DNA from: Talpa occidentalis
Taxonomy: Eukaryota; Chordata; Mammalia; Eulipotyphla; Talpidae
Assembly: GCF_014898055.3 (NCBI RefSeq)
Contig: NW_026555331.1
Location: 94,448,684-94,512,683 of the forward strand
Direction of reading: 5' to 3'
DNA length: 64,000 nucleotides
Part shown: positions 49,042-61,200 of the stretch, piece by piece
Numbering within the stretch: position 1 is the first letter of the stretch
Layout: each line of letters starts with the position of its first letter
Made by a program: the position numbers and the translations under genes
The notes under the pieces: generated by a model
Database searches by the model: none
What the model was told of the DNA's origin: nothing
The model's input: the letters and a program-made list of their open reading frames with translations, nothing else

Positions 49042-49481
49042 AACGAAGAGATTGCGTTTGGGTAAGCTATCTCCCTTCTTGTGTGTGAGTGTGAATGTGA
49101 TTCCCTTAAAAATACCCTCTTTTAAAAGTCAGGGATAGGATCCTCACTGAAGCGTCCGGAGCTTGCTGATAAAGGGTGATCAGTTTGAAATAGTGAGAAG
49201 TTTTTCTAAGAGTGAATGCTCGTGGTGCTGTGTGTGTGTGAGAGTGTATGAATACGGCTCCACGGCCTCGTAGCTACGGAGTCTGAGTGGGCTGCACCCG
49301 CGATTCCCGTGGAGGAACGTCATATGGCATAACGGTCATCTGCTCTTCGGAGTAGCCTGGTCCGGGACTTATACGGACAGACCTTAGCTAAGACGCCTCC
49401 GCAAGTTCCCGCGAGGGACACGGGCCGGACAGCACAGTTGAAAGAAATCTCTGCTTGAGTGAACGAAAGCACCACGAGACC

Positions 49482-50010
49482 ATGGGTCAACAGCAGACCA
49501 AAAATAGAGATCTTTTTCTATCTATATTAAAGAATATGATTGAAACACGAGGTATTAAGTAAATAAAAAAGCTCTACTGCAACTTTATGAATTCATATTA
49601 CGGGTATGCCCGTGGTTTCCAGAAGAAGGCAGTCTGTCACTGGAAACTTGGAAGAAAGTAGAAAAAGAAGTGAGAGAGTTTTATGGCCTTCATGGACCGT
49701 CTCAGGTTCCGAAACAGGCTTTGTCTTTGTGGGTACAAATTAAAGATTTGCTGGTTGATGCCACTGAGGCAGAACTGTGGGAAGGCCAACAGGATGAAGT
49801 TCAGGATAATCCTAAAAACAATAATGATCTAAACACGTCATTATTCGCTCAAGCCTCTGCTCCCATATTGAAGGAATCCCTTTCCCAGTCAGAGGATGAG
49901 TTTAATGATCATGAATATACTGAAATGCTAGACAAATTGACTTTCAAAAATGATAAACCCTCCCGCCCACCCGCTAACCTTTTTCCAGTTGTTACCAAAC
50001 CTAAAATTGA
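49482..50010 (+). pseudogene. gag: Broken gag 5' end (matrix region) of the endogenous retrovirus
   Basis: The ATG at 49,482 follows a CpG-rich leader and opens a frame starting M-G-Q-Q-Q, with Gly2 suitable for myristoylation as in retroviral matrix proteins. It stops at a TAA (49,560-49,562) after 26 codons. Matrix-like coding continues in a different frame from about 49,559, including CPWFPEEGSL, a motif region typical of betaretroviral matrix. An acidic, Asn/Ser-rich linker of the kind found between matrix and capsid follows. At 50,011 the sequence jumps to LTR; capsid, nucleocapsid and everything downstream are missing. The open frame (ATG 49,670 to stop at 50,179) runs through the LTR scrap into host flank. 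It is a non-functional relic; whether any truncated peptide is made is unknown. Confidence 0.85.
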
Positions 50011-50050
50011 GAGACGGCCTCATCGTCTACTGCTGTGCTGGTCCGCGGCA
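50011..50050 (+). repeat. Residual 3' LTR (last 40 bp of U5)
   Basis: Identical over 40 of 40 bases to 48,934-48,973, starting GAGACGGCCTCATCG and ending GTCCGCGGCA. The AAGGAT target duplication follows directly. It marks the true 3' end of the provirus. Confidence 0.95.
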
Positions 50051-50056
50051 AAGGAT

Positions 50057-50668
50057 GGGAGTGGCTCCCCTGTGGAGGTGGAGAGGGTGACTCATATGAC
50101 AAAGACTATATGCTCCGTAATTAAATGTTTGCCCTGCCATGTAGGTAGATGTCTCCAACAGAAAGATTACTTCTGGTAATAACTCTCATTGTGGGTAAGA
50201 TTCCCACTTTTTACTCTTGATAATTAAGAGAATGATGGAAATTTCTCATAAGCTAGCAGGGACCTTGACTGATCTCAATGCAAAATAATCCACCTGCCAA
50301 CTTCTTGGTTACCCTATCGGAACATCTTGGGAGTTTAACACTTCACTGCCCATTCAGGAATAGTAGGATTCAAAGCAGACCACATATTGCAAAGTTTGTG
50401 CTTTTAACACAATTACAACCTCCAAACACAAAGAATAGAGGAAACATCATACTGAGACTGTATATTTTTTAACAATTATAAGACATTTTAGTTATTTACT
50501 GGGTTCTCAGATCCCAGTAAAAACTGAAAGTTTACATCAACCTGAAGTTGCCAGGCTAAGTCATTATTCTGAAGGCATTTGACCCACTTTGGAAGCTTCT
50601 CCAAGGCCAACTCAAAGAAGAAATTTAAATTTTGGGATGCTTTGGCATCATTGGCCTGTGTATTTTTT
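50057..50668. other. Non-coding host flank
   Basis: Follows the retroviral target duplication. Some open frames (64 codons at 50,278) lack recognisable motifs. No named repeat found. Confidence 0.5.
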
Positions 50669-51239
50669 TTTAAAGATTTATTTATTTGGGTCCTCTCTGG
50701 TGGTGCAAGGGATTAAGCACCACACTATGAAGCAATCCACTGCCTCTGCAGCACGAGTCGATCCATGGCCAGCCAAGGAGCAACCCACATGCAGATCTCT
50801 CCTGTCTTGCCCACTGCTCCCCTCAGCAGAGTGTTTCAGTCAGTCTGCCTGTTCGTTCCCCACTCTGTCTCTGGTGAATCCTCTCACTCCACCCCACCCC
50901 CCATATCTCTGGCCTGTATCCCAGCTCCTGTATGCATAAATAAATCTTTAAAAAAACAAAACAAAAGATTAAAAAAAAGATTCATTTATTTATGCATACA
51001 AGAACTAGGGTGAAGGGCAGAGATGCAGGGGCTGCAAGAATTCACCAGAGACAGAGTGGGGAGCAGAATAGGCAGACTGACTGAAATACACTGCTGAGGG
51101 GAGCAGCGGGCGAGACAGGAGAGGTCTGCTGCACCATGTGGGCCTCACTCTGGCAGGCTAGGGACCGAACCCACGCTGCAGAGGCTGCAGACCACTCTAC
51201 AGCACGGTGCCTAACCCCTTGTGCACCCAGGGAGGCCCA
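50669..51239 (-). mobile_element. tRNA-derived SINE, older subfamily, split in its tail by another SINE
   Basis: Tail piece 50,669-50,687 (T-run, AAAGATTTATTTATTT), interruption, then the body from about 50,992 to 51,238 ending CAGGGAGGCCC, with B-box complement GGGACCGAACCC. The outer duplication GGCCTGTGTATTTTTT is exact at 50,653-50,668 and 51,240-51,255. Confidence 0.95.
50688..50975 (+). mobile_element. tRNA-derived SINE, older subfamily, nested in the tail of a SINE
   Basis: Starts GGGTCCTCTCTGGTGGTGCA (one change from the usual head), has a B-box-like GAGTCGATCC with a base lost, and ends CCAGCTCCTGTATGCATAAA with TAAATCTTTAAAA. The duplication AAAGATTTATTTATTT (50,672-50,687) recurs at 50,976-50,991 with one mismatch and derives from the host SINE tail. 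Confidence 0.95.
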
Positions 51240-52719
51240 GGCCTGTGTATTTTTTACCTGTATGAGAATAAGCACTTCAAATTCCAAATCATATAGACTT
51301 ACAAGATTTTACAGAAATGGAAATGGAATTGACTTATAAATGCTTGTCCTCGGGAAAGTCCTAAACCTTAACAAATATGAGATGCAGACATCATCATTCA
51401 CTGAAGCACAAGGTGATCTCATCTATAGGAAATGAATGTTTCTATAGAAATCCAGTGAGCTCACAGGGTCAGGGCAGCCTTAGAGATGTGTAGGGGTCAA
51501 ACATCTCTCACTAAATACATACTTATTTGCTATGCACATGTCCATTGCGCATCTTTGCACATTCTGGCTGCAGAGCCTGCAAGGCAGTGCCAGCTATACC
51601 AGTCTCAGTAAAGATACAGTTCCTTGGCACAGGGGCCTTCAGGCCACAAATGTTTGGTTGGACTTTGACATTAAATTCTGCCACTCTGGGGGAGGAAATG
51701 TCAAGGGCAGGCTTTAAGAACCTTATAAGTAGGTGCAATGGATGTAAGGATTCAAGCAAAGCAAAGCAACCCAGAAAACCAAAATTGCAAAACAAAATCT
51801 AATACACAAAGGGAGATTTTATAGTTCTTTTTATACATTAGTGGTCAGATCAGTGTTTCCTGTTTTCAAACTGAAAAGCACTCATGAAGTACTAAGTTTA
51901 AAATTGTTAGGGTTCCCTCAGTTTAGCCAGTATGCAGTACCCAAGATATCAATATGTATAAAAAGCCAAGAAGAAAATTGGCTAGATTTGGATTCAAGGG
52001 TTTGTACACAGGTTTCAGTAACACCCCCATCCGCTGGTCTCCATTTGGTTCTGCATTGGTTAATTATTTAAGAGGAAGAAATCTTTCCCTAAGAGGCAGG
52101 CCTAAGGTTCCTTTTTTAAACCTAAGCATTTGCACAGCAAGAGGTAGTGGGAAGTTCCTTAGAAACAGGACTGAATAAACTCATGAGAGTATGCATGGTC
52201 TGTCACTAGATGGAGCCCACAGTCAATTCAGTTCTGGGGTGTCAAAAATATATGACTTGAATGTAATAGAAAAATTAAGATGCTTTAAATATCCTGGATG
52301 GGAAAGAAAGGAACCTAAAATAAATCTAGTGATGGAAGATACGTTCATGCAAATTTCTAACCTTTTCAAAGTTATGTGTTAATGCCACTTTCACTGCAGA
52401 AATTTTGTTCAGTTGTATGGAACACCATTGTTGGAAATAATTAGGTCTGGACAATGGAGAGAGCATTTCTAGCCTGGAGTTAGATTAATATACTGTTCTC
52501 ACCTAATTGTGACACGTCTGGCAGAGTTATTTTAGGGGCAAAATTCATGCACCTGTCAGTGTTCCTAGAACAATATCCAGAGAAGCAGGTTAGTATATTG
52601 CAAGAAAAGCCTCATGAAGTTGGGCACAGACCTGGCTGAGATACTGCTGATCTTCCCTGTAGGAAGTAGCAAAGTTTCTGAAACTTTGGTAAGCATTTGA
52701 CTACAGGTCAAGGACAATT

Positions 52720-53035
52720 AGACTTTACCTGGAAAAGTTTATACAGTAATATACCTGGTTTTGCAGGCTAGATGGTCTCTGTTGCAAGAAATGAGCTCTT
52801 CCATTATGTAATGCAAAAGCAGGCTTAAACAGTATATGCACAAATGAATGTTAGACACATTGGCCAGTGAAACATCAAGTATGCTGAAATTTGAATTCCA
52901 TGTAATTGCCACATGTCAGTGTCCTCTTAATCTTTTTCAAATATCCAAAATGCTGATGCCCATGCTTATGTCCTGGCCTCAACAAAAACAGGCAGGTTGA
53001 AATGACCCATAGGCTGCCATCTTTTGTGAACCCCT
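52720..53035 (+). repeat. DNA-transposon-like old repeat (probable hAT group)
   Basis: Blocks GCTAGATGGTCTCTGTTGCA, TGTAATGCAAAAGCAGGCTT, CACAAATGAATGTTAGACAC, GAAATTTGAATTCCATGTAA and AACAAAAACAGGCAGG follow the order of a common mammalian repeat whose ends read 'tttgccgacccctg'. CTTTTGTGAACCCC ends the match here. Group assignment from memory. Confidence 0.55.
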
Positions 53036-53379
53036 ATATTTGGTTAAAAGGTAAAGATCATGTATTAAGGTAGAAACTCTTTTTACCCCTGACAATATTT
53101 TCCTTTTTTGATGAAGGACATCTGCCAAAGTTATACTTTTGGCCTTTCATTCCACCTTTATTCCTTTTCATGGATGTGGATTTATCAGATTGGTAGATTA
53201 AATCATAGTTCCTATTTCTCAACTGGATGACACTAATTTATTGAAGGTCCTAATTACAGATAGATTGTGGGTAATTGGTATCTATTTTACTAGATTTCTT
53301 AAACTAGTGAGAGTCAATAATCTCCACAGATAATTTGCAGATTCAAATTTTCCCTTGGAAAGTTTATTTGACTTTATTT

Positions 53380-53760
53380 GAAGTCTTTTCTAGGCCGCCA
53401 TTTATAGGGCAAGTTGACTATTCTCAGTTCAAGGTGGATCCCGGTATGACCTCACCCATGATTCCAGCTCCTCTGACAGTGACTGGTGCAGGAAACTTGG
53501 CTCAAGCCAGGGAGCATGAGAATATGTGATGGCAAATGTTACTAGTTAGAGATGGGCAGGGTGACCTGAGTTAACCTGAGTCATTTTCCAAGATTGGAAA
53601 GGTTTTCCTTCTCTTCCACTGGATTGAATAAGAAAATACGTTGCCATATAATTAAAGTTGGCATCTGTCTTGTGACCATGAAGGAAGCAAGTCTGAGGAC
53701 AAAGCTGGCATGCTGATGGTGCTGAGGAGGAGAGAGACATTGTAGAACTCTGACTCACAC
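53380..53760 (+). repeat. Possible old interspersed repeat
   Basis: TTTCCTTCTCTTCCACTGGA, GACCATGAAGGAAGCAAGTC and GAGGAGGAGAGAGACATTGT resemble blocks of an old mammalian repeat. Weak and unnamed. Confidence 0.3.
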
Positions 53761-54734
53761 ATGAGGAAAATTCATCTTACTTCTAGATCTTCCATTTTGC
53801 GAGAAAACACATTTCTGTATTGTATAAGACTTCAGTACTGTCTAGCTAAAATTAGTTATTTACAAGGAAACAGAGGGCAACTTCACCTTTGTGTGTTTTG
53901 TTCATTATACAGGTAATGCACGATGCATATAGAAGAATGAAGACAAACAAAAAGATAAAAAGGCTGCCATCAAGTAACAACCAAGTTCAACATGTTATAA
54001 TGTGATTCTAGATGTCTTATTACACACACATGCACACACACACATTTTCACATTATGCATGCTATACACATATATTTTTATTTTTAACAGTTTTTAAATA
54101 CTCAAGTCTTCACAGCTGTAGTGATTCCCTGTGTCCTCCTTAGCTGACATAGCTCCTGCAACTTTCCTTGACTCTGAAGGTCTTGTTGGTTTTGAAGAGT
54201 AACTAGTCAGGTATCTTGTTACTATATTTGATCTGACTGATTTTTTCCCCCTCATTGTTAAAATAACTATGGTTTTTAGGAGGAAACCCACAAAAGTGAA
54301 GTGCCATTTTCATCACATTGTTTCAAGGTTTTATAGTATCAACATGACCTATCACTGTTGATGTGGACCTTAATCATTGGCTGAAGTAGTTCATGTCATT
54401 GTAAAGTGTCTACTTCTGTTCTCCTTTCTCTACTTCTCTTTAAAAGGAAGTCACTATGCAGTTTACGCTTAATTGTGGCAATTATGTTGCATCTTCTTGA
54501 GAGTAGTATATGTATATAAATTATTTGCAATTCTTCTGCATGGAATTTTTATCTATTCTTCCCCTTTCAGTGATGTGTAGTGTAGTCAACCAGCACTTTC
54601 TGGCACTAAACAATTTACTGTGTCTTTTTATAAAAGATTATTCATCAGCTGCCTAGTATTGCATTATACACATGTCATAATTTATTTGTAAGTAGCTTCT
54701 TCTTAATTAACATTTTAAAACTATCATAATTTTA

Positions 54735-54900
54735 CTGAGATATAACCAACATATATCTTTATATTAGTTTCAGGATATAAGAATGATTTTACATTTGTTA
54801 CATATACATTTGTTATATTGTAAAATGATCACCACAGTAAGTCTAATGAACATCCATTACCACAGTTACACTTTTTTCCTTGTAGCAAGAACTTTTAAAT
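54735..54900 (-). repeat. L1 3' UTR-like fragment (antisense)
   Basis: TTTACTGAGATATAACCAAC, ATATTAGTTTCAGGATATAA, TGTAAAATGATCACCACAGT and AAGTCTAATGAACATCCATT match the complement of a common older L1 3' UTR. Confidence 0.6.
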
Positions 54901-57900
54901 TCTGCCTTCTTAGCAAATTATCTTCCTTTTAACTATTATGTGCTACAATATTTATTAAGACACTTTAAAAATTCATAGGAAGTGTCATGTTATAGATGTA
55001 ACATGAATATCAGAATTTAAAGTTTCAATGGCATGAGTTTAAAGAATATCAGAAATTGTGAAGAGATCAGCTATCTCAGAAATGTGCACATATCTAGATA
55101 CCTAGGTGACCATCTCTATGTCGCTGCGCTAGAGGCCACTTTTGGAACATGTATTGATGGCCTGGGGTAATCGCAAATTCATTACTATTTCGTAACAAGG
55201 CAGCAAAAACTGCTTTTTTTTTGGTGGGTGTCCAGGACAAAACCACATCAGAGAGTTCTGTCTCCAACAGCATGATTTAGAGGCATAGAGCCTCCACGCT
55301 AAATCTGCGAGTAATTGTAGCTAACAAATCCTAAATTAAATTGAAATTGCCATTGTAACTGCAAGGGTATCTCAGCCCCATGAATGAAGATGTCATCATT
55401 GCTACCCTTTGATGTATGTGTAGCAAAGTGAGCTCCCACAACTACCCTTGGTGCACAAGATTACCAGCATCCTAGACAGGTAAGGAGCTGATCATAGTGG
55501 ATACAGTCCAGACACCAGCAAATTAATCTCAGTATCAGTGGGTAGGGATGTGAAACCTATTTTGAATGAAAGAGGCTTCATTTTGTCTCTGCCATTCATA
55601 TACTTCTAGGTAAATATTTAAGCAGCCTGAATCAGCAGCCTGACTCAAATCTCTATCTTCTTATTAGCAACTACAAAAGATCACCAACACACTGATTTTT
55701 GTATCAGTGATTATGAAAGAAAAAATCATTCCGACATTTTTGATAACTAGGAAAGAAACAACGGACCATATGCTAAAGGTTACAAAAGACCCCATACTGT
55801 AGTTTTCTGCCTGAAGATTCCTGTCAACCAATGCAAAGGTTTCAGACAAATGGCCCAAGTTTGCTTAGACCATTGCCCTGCCTGATCCTTGCAAACTCCC
55901 CTATCTTCTGACCTTTGTGGAGGACACCTTGGAACTGTCCCTTCATTCTGGACCCAAATCATGATTATTTTACAGTCCATTTTTTCTTGGTCAACAAAAC
56001 CATTCCAATCTGGGTTTTTCCCAGAGACATCCCAGGGCTCAGACTGAAGATGGTACTTAACTACTTCTAGTAAGTGGTACTGCAATCATAGCATTATTTT
56101 GTAAGCCTCAGCATGATGAGGGGGCTCATGATTCACATGGGTTGACTAAAACATGAAGTCTTAAAAAACCCAGTTACAGTGGGAGAACCCTAAGAAGGTT
56201 CCACAAGTTCCAGACCCATCCAGGACTGTAGGAACGCCCTCTGAGGGCTTGGCAAACTGAGCGGTTCAGTGCTTCTACAGGTTGGAAAGAAGTATTCATC
56301 TTCATTGAGAATTCAGAATGGGTGGAGAGGAATAGACAAATGGGGTTCTGGGAAGAGGGTGGTGCTGTGTTGCCCTCCACTTTGTGGCTTTTAGAGACAA
56401 ACACTACCAATAAAGTTACATCAGAAATATTTTATCATCATAGTTGACAGACAGGTAGCCTAGACGGAAAGGTAACCCTCGAAGAGGACAGCTTCTAAAA
56501 TAAATACGTTCCATTTCACCTCCTTAAGAGACAAAATATTTTTTTAAAATGTCTCTTTCTACATGCATATTTTCACTGAATTTAATTTTTCACTTTTGTT
56601 CTATTGGAAAAGTTTTCTCGTATCAGCTCAGAAATGCCAAATGGATGCAAAGGAATTAACTCAGTGGATTCTCCTTTATAGATTTCTTAAGAAAACAAAA
56701 TGAAAAAGGAAAAAAAGCTCAAAACAAAGAAAAGCATGATAAATCTCATCTTATAGGAAGAAAATATTTTATGCATTTTCCATCTCTTGGTCACTTGTAT
56801 ATAGTATGGACTCTAAAATTTTGTAAAGCCTTGTTGATTTCTGATAGCAACATGAGTAAGATGTAGCCCCTGTGACACAAGTGCTAAGCTAAAGATCAGG
56901 CCCATCACTGACCACCCAAAGATTCAAAATAAAATTATGAATTAGACATGCAGTATAAAAAAGTTGAGGTACCTGCTCCTATGTACTCATTTATACACAT
57001 ATGCATCTGTTTTGAAGGGCTATATTAATTTTAGATTCAAGAAATGAATAAAAGTACCAAAAATTTTAGAAGAAGTAATCATTCCAACACCATTTGGATT
57101 ATTCTTAGAATCCATACTATATAAAAGATCCAAGAGATGGAAAATATATAAAATATTTTCTTCCTTCTACAACATAATAAAATATATATATGAAATATAA
57201 AACTACTATATTGTAGTACTTATGATTATAGATCTACGAGCATGAAAAACTAATATGACTAAATGTAAATGGGGTAAAGGATGAAATGGCAGTTGGGAGT
57301 TTAAATTTATAAAATTCCTTCTGTTGCAAGGTAAAAAGCCAATCGATACTGTGTAGATTTGAAAATGAAACTCAGGAAAAGTTGTGCTTTTATTAAAACT
57401 TTTATATCATCTTCATATTTTCCTTATCTTCTCAATGAGATCTCTTTTTAGCAATTAATGGCTTTTAGTGTAAAGAAACATTTATTTAAAGGTCAGCAAT
57501 TTTTTGGTATTTCAATTTTTGTTAACTATATAAATTTCATGTAAACTTCAGTATATTTTAAATTCTAACTTGTCAAGAATATAGTCACATTTATTCTCTC
57601 TTATTTTCATCTGTTTTTATTGATGTAAAAAGTCTGAAACAATGTTTGTAAAATATTGAGAACAGTTCCCTTGCTAAGAACATTTGAATGATTATATATT
57701 CCTTTTAAAATTTTTTGGTACTTCTATGCATTTCTTGACTCTAAATATATCCCTTCAAAACAGATGTATATGTATATAAATGACTAGATAGATATATGTA
57801 ACACATCTTTTTGTATATGCACATCCTTAGATACATAAATAAATAAAGCCTAGAAAAATGAGTTGTCAATTTTTACCTGTGGAAGGCAAAAAATGATCAC

Positions 57901-57962
57901 TCTTCATTCTCCATATGCTATTTGCATTTGTACAAAAATCATATATTGCTTTTGTATTTTTT

Positions 57963-58227
57963 AAAAGATTTATTTATTTATTTATACAAGGTCTGGGGTA
58001 CAGGCCAGAGATGCGGGAGGGTGAGAGAACTCACCAGAGACAGGGTGGGGAGCAGAACATTGCCGAAAACATTGCCAAGGGGAGCAGAGGGCAACACAGG
58101 AGAGGTCTGCCAAGCCATGTGGGTCTCTCCCTGGCTGGCGGGGAATCGAACCCGTGCTGCAGAGCAGCGCTAGCTGTGGGCAGTTAGACAACACTGTGTT
58201 CAACCCACTGCACCACCAGGGAGGCCC
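57963..58227 (-). mobile_element. tRNA-derived SINE, older subfamily
   Basis: Minus-strand copy: AAAAGATTTATTTATTTATT, ACAAGGTCTGGGGTACAGGC, B-box complement GGAATCGAACCC, terminal CCACCAGGGAGGCCC. Probable imperfect duplication TGCTTTTGTATTTTTT / TGCATTTGTTTTTTTA. Open frames here are SINE artefacts. Confidence 0.94.
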
Positions 58228-61200
58228 TGCATTTGTTTTTTTAAATGTCTAATTTTTAAATCATAAAGACAGAAATTGAATTTTGAGAAAAGTGCTTTTA
58301 TTCATCACATAATTGATTTTCTTACATTTAACCACTGTAAATGTACATTGGTTAAATGTAAGAAAATTGATGGGTTATTTTATCTGTTAAGGTCTGCAAC
58401 CCATCTTCATGTAAAGAAAATGTATTTATTAGAGGCTGTGTTACTAAGTAGGGGTCCTACTTCCGAGCTATGTGTTTTGTACCTGCCTGGATTGAAATGC
58501 CTGAGAGTTTCTGTATATACAAAACACCCTGTGTAGCCCCCATGCATCCAGACCTACTTCATCTGAAAAGAGTTGGGCAGTAGTTCCACAGAAAGCATGC
58601 CACTTCACTATCATGCATATTGTTGTCCAAATGCTAAGTAGACTTGGAAAAACCTCATTAAAACATTTTTGGCATATTTTCAAAAGGATGTTCATGGTTA
58701 GAACTAATAAAATTTCAGAGACGTTTCATTGTGGTCTAGTCTAATGATAGAAAAATCTTCAGTGTCTGAGAACATTTGGACTAAAACTTCACTCATTTTT
58801 TTCACTATTTAATATTCAATTTTTAGTTTGAATACTGGGTACCTTACCTAGAGTGACTAAGGTTTAAGGGATATTTAATTATATTTGCAATAACACAAGT
58901 TTGAAAGGCGAATGCAATATTGCAAACTCCTATGTGTTTTCAGGCCATTAGACAATGGTGTCATCAAAATGGTTAATTTATGATAGATTCCTCATTTTTA
59001 ATTTAAGTTGGGTTTTAATTTTGATTAGATTTGCCTTAAAAAAACAAACATTTTCTTTTGTATTCCAATAGATGTCAGTATCAAAAAAGAAAAGAGTTAG
59101 TTGCTAAATGTAATGGTTTTGTGTACAGAGGGGAATAAACCTTTCATTTCTTTCCTGTTTCATGTGCTCACAATTGCTACAGCAGTTCAAAAGTGACAGT
59201 AGCTTAAAAAAACAGTGATTATTATATAATATAGACGGTGGAAATCCATGATATTAGTGCAGTTAGGGGTCATCATACTTGAATTAGAAGAAAACAATAA
59301 GAGGACATAGGAATGCTTCCTAGATGATCCCTATTTCCTTTATTTCATTCTCCTTCTCTACAGAGGTCTAATCCTTTGTCTTTAGTTTCCATTTCCCAAT
59401 ATTAATTGAAGAATTGATTTTATGCTCAAAAAAACAAGTTTACATATTTTTCACTTCATCTTTTAAACATACAATAAAATAAGAAAATAATAACATTAGC
59501 CCTTATCTACTCATAGAACTTTAAATTACCAAAAGCAATGTGTCATATTTAAAATAAATATTGGTCAATCAAAGTTTTCAAATGAATTCATCAGCCATAT
59601 ACAGAATTTAAAGCTGGAGAGAATTGGGAATTCAGAATAGGTTAAATATGGGAAGGATATTTATCCTGAAATTCACATTTTGTCAGTGTGCATTGAGTCT
59701 GAACAGATTTTAACTTGGTGTGTATGTCACACTGCAGATACACTGTGATATTTGTTTTTTGTGAACTGAGTTCACCGGGAAGCACTGGTGTTACCAAATG
59801 CAAAGAGCAGCAGTCTGGTGGCTTTGGGAGGAGCTACCAGAATGGCCACTTTCCTGCATTATTATTACACTAATCAACTTTATCTTGCCTACTTTTACAC
59901 TTTAGAATTTATACCTACTTAATTTTTCAAGAGATAAATGAAAGCAGAAGCTCATACATTATTTACAATCCCTTTCACTGTGGTGGACACATCACAAAGA
60001 CTATTATCTGATTTTTTCAGACTTTGTTCCTTTTCCTTTCTTTGCATGCGGGTGATAACTGTCATGGGGTTCAGAGCAGGCTGACCTAAAATTTACTGCC
60101 TTGGTATACTGATCATATTGAAATAAATTTACTTAAGAAACAGTGATGCAAAACAAAACACTGTAATACTCGTTGGACTTTGCAGAAGATGGATTTCCCC
60201 ATGTGAAAAACTACCCTCCCTGTAACCCTTCCATCACTGAAGGGTAGAGGTATTCTTATCATCAGAAACAGGAAATTTAGGGGTGAGAAGTCTACACAAA
60301 CAGAGCTTTTTTATTTCTTTATTAATCGACAAACATCTACAAATGTGAATTCTTTGTATAAAAAGAATATAAAAGCAAGATGTTCTGGTCATTTCTCTAG
60401 GTCCCATATCTATGAAACATTCATACATATGAAATTAAATGCTATTTTTCCTTCTGTAAATATTTCTTATGCTGATATTATTATTTGCCCAGTCACAGAA
60501 CATAGAAGGGACGACAACTGCAATACAGATGGAACTAAGAGACAAGCCATCTGCAAGTTTCTGCTCTCCAGTCTGAGTTTTGCCCATTAGCATGTAAACA
60601 TACCAGTTTTTCAGGATCAGAACAGAGTATGTGAAAGAACATTTCTTATTTGTGATCAGAAAAAACACCTTGCACATAGCGGAATGTACAGAGCATGTGT
60701 TGCTATTCACATTCTTGCATAACAAGAGAAAAGACAATATGAGAATAGTTTTAATGTTACTGCAATTACAGGAAGCCTCTGATAGAATCTGTCAGATACC
60801 ATTCATAAACAAGTGTTGGTGTTTTGTCGGGTTTTTTGATTAAGTCAAAAACATATGAGGTCTTATTACCTGTCACTTACTAACAACATATGACCAAGAC
60901 CTGTCACTTAATCTCTTGAAACTGGATATCTCATAACTCCCCTGCAGGTAAATCTATCACAAAGCTATTAATAAAAAGCACTTCATAAACACGGATGAAT
61001 AATGCAATGTAATGTTCTATAAATCAGGGGGGAAAACTGAGATCTAAAATAATTTTTGTTGGATCTAGGTTACTTTGCAGATAAGATAATCCATCTGCTT
61101 TCTCCAAAATCTAAGAGCTTAAAAGGCATAATGGCATTGCTTTCAATAAGATGAAGTCTACACATTTGAAACATGCCAAAAAGTAACCAAAAGTTAATAT

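Larger units (their letters stand above)
48069..50050 (+). mobile_element. Endogenous betaretrovirus-like provirus, internally deleted (5' LTR to last 40 bp of 3' LTR)
   Basis: A 1,982-bp insertion begins TG (48,069) and ends CA (50,050). The exact 6-bp target-site duplication AAGGAT (48,063-48,068 and 50,051-50,056) flanks it; a 6-bp duplication is usual for betaretroviruses and ERVK-class elements. Order: 905-bp 5' LTR, lysine-tRNA primer site, leader with splice donor, gag start with matrix-like coding, then an abrupt join at 50,011 to a 40-bp exact copy of the end of U5. The rest of gag, all of pro, pol and env, and nearly all of the 3' LTR are absent. Because both ends and the duplication are intact, the deletion is inside the element. 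It may have happened during reverse transcription or later. It cannot encode a complete viral protein set. Confidence 0.95.
51256..57962. other. Non-coding stretch with old repeat debris
   Basis: Contains a hAT-like fragment (52,720-53,035), a possible old repeat (53,380-53,760) and an L1 3' UTR-like piece (54,735-54,900), listed separately. Short (CA)n runs occur near 54,023-54,043. 55,060-56,420 is moderately GC-rich with minus-strand frames (101 and 78 codons) that I cannot assign. No gene is supported. Confidence 0.45.

Noticed and set aside
50057..50668. A second piece of retroviral gag or pol after the U5 scrap
   Set aside because: The AAGGAT duplication marks the end of the element, and no viral coding similarity was seen downstream.
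51523..51802. Overlapping 90-codon frames on both strands
   Set aside because: Mutually antisense frames of similar length in mid-GC sequence, no recognisable domain or promoter; not enough to call a gene.
55780..56410. Minus-strand frames of 101 and 78 codons in a mid-GC block
   Set aside because: Possibly an old LTR or chance; no motif, ends or duplications found to support either.
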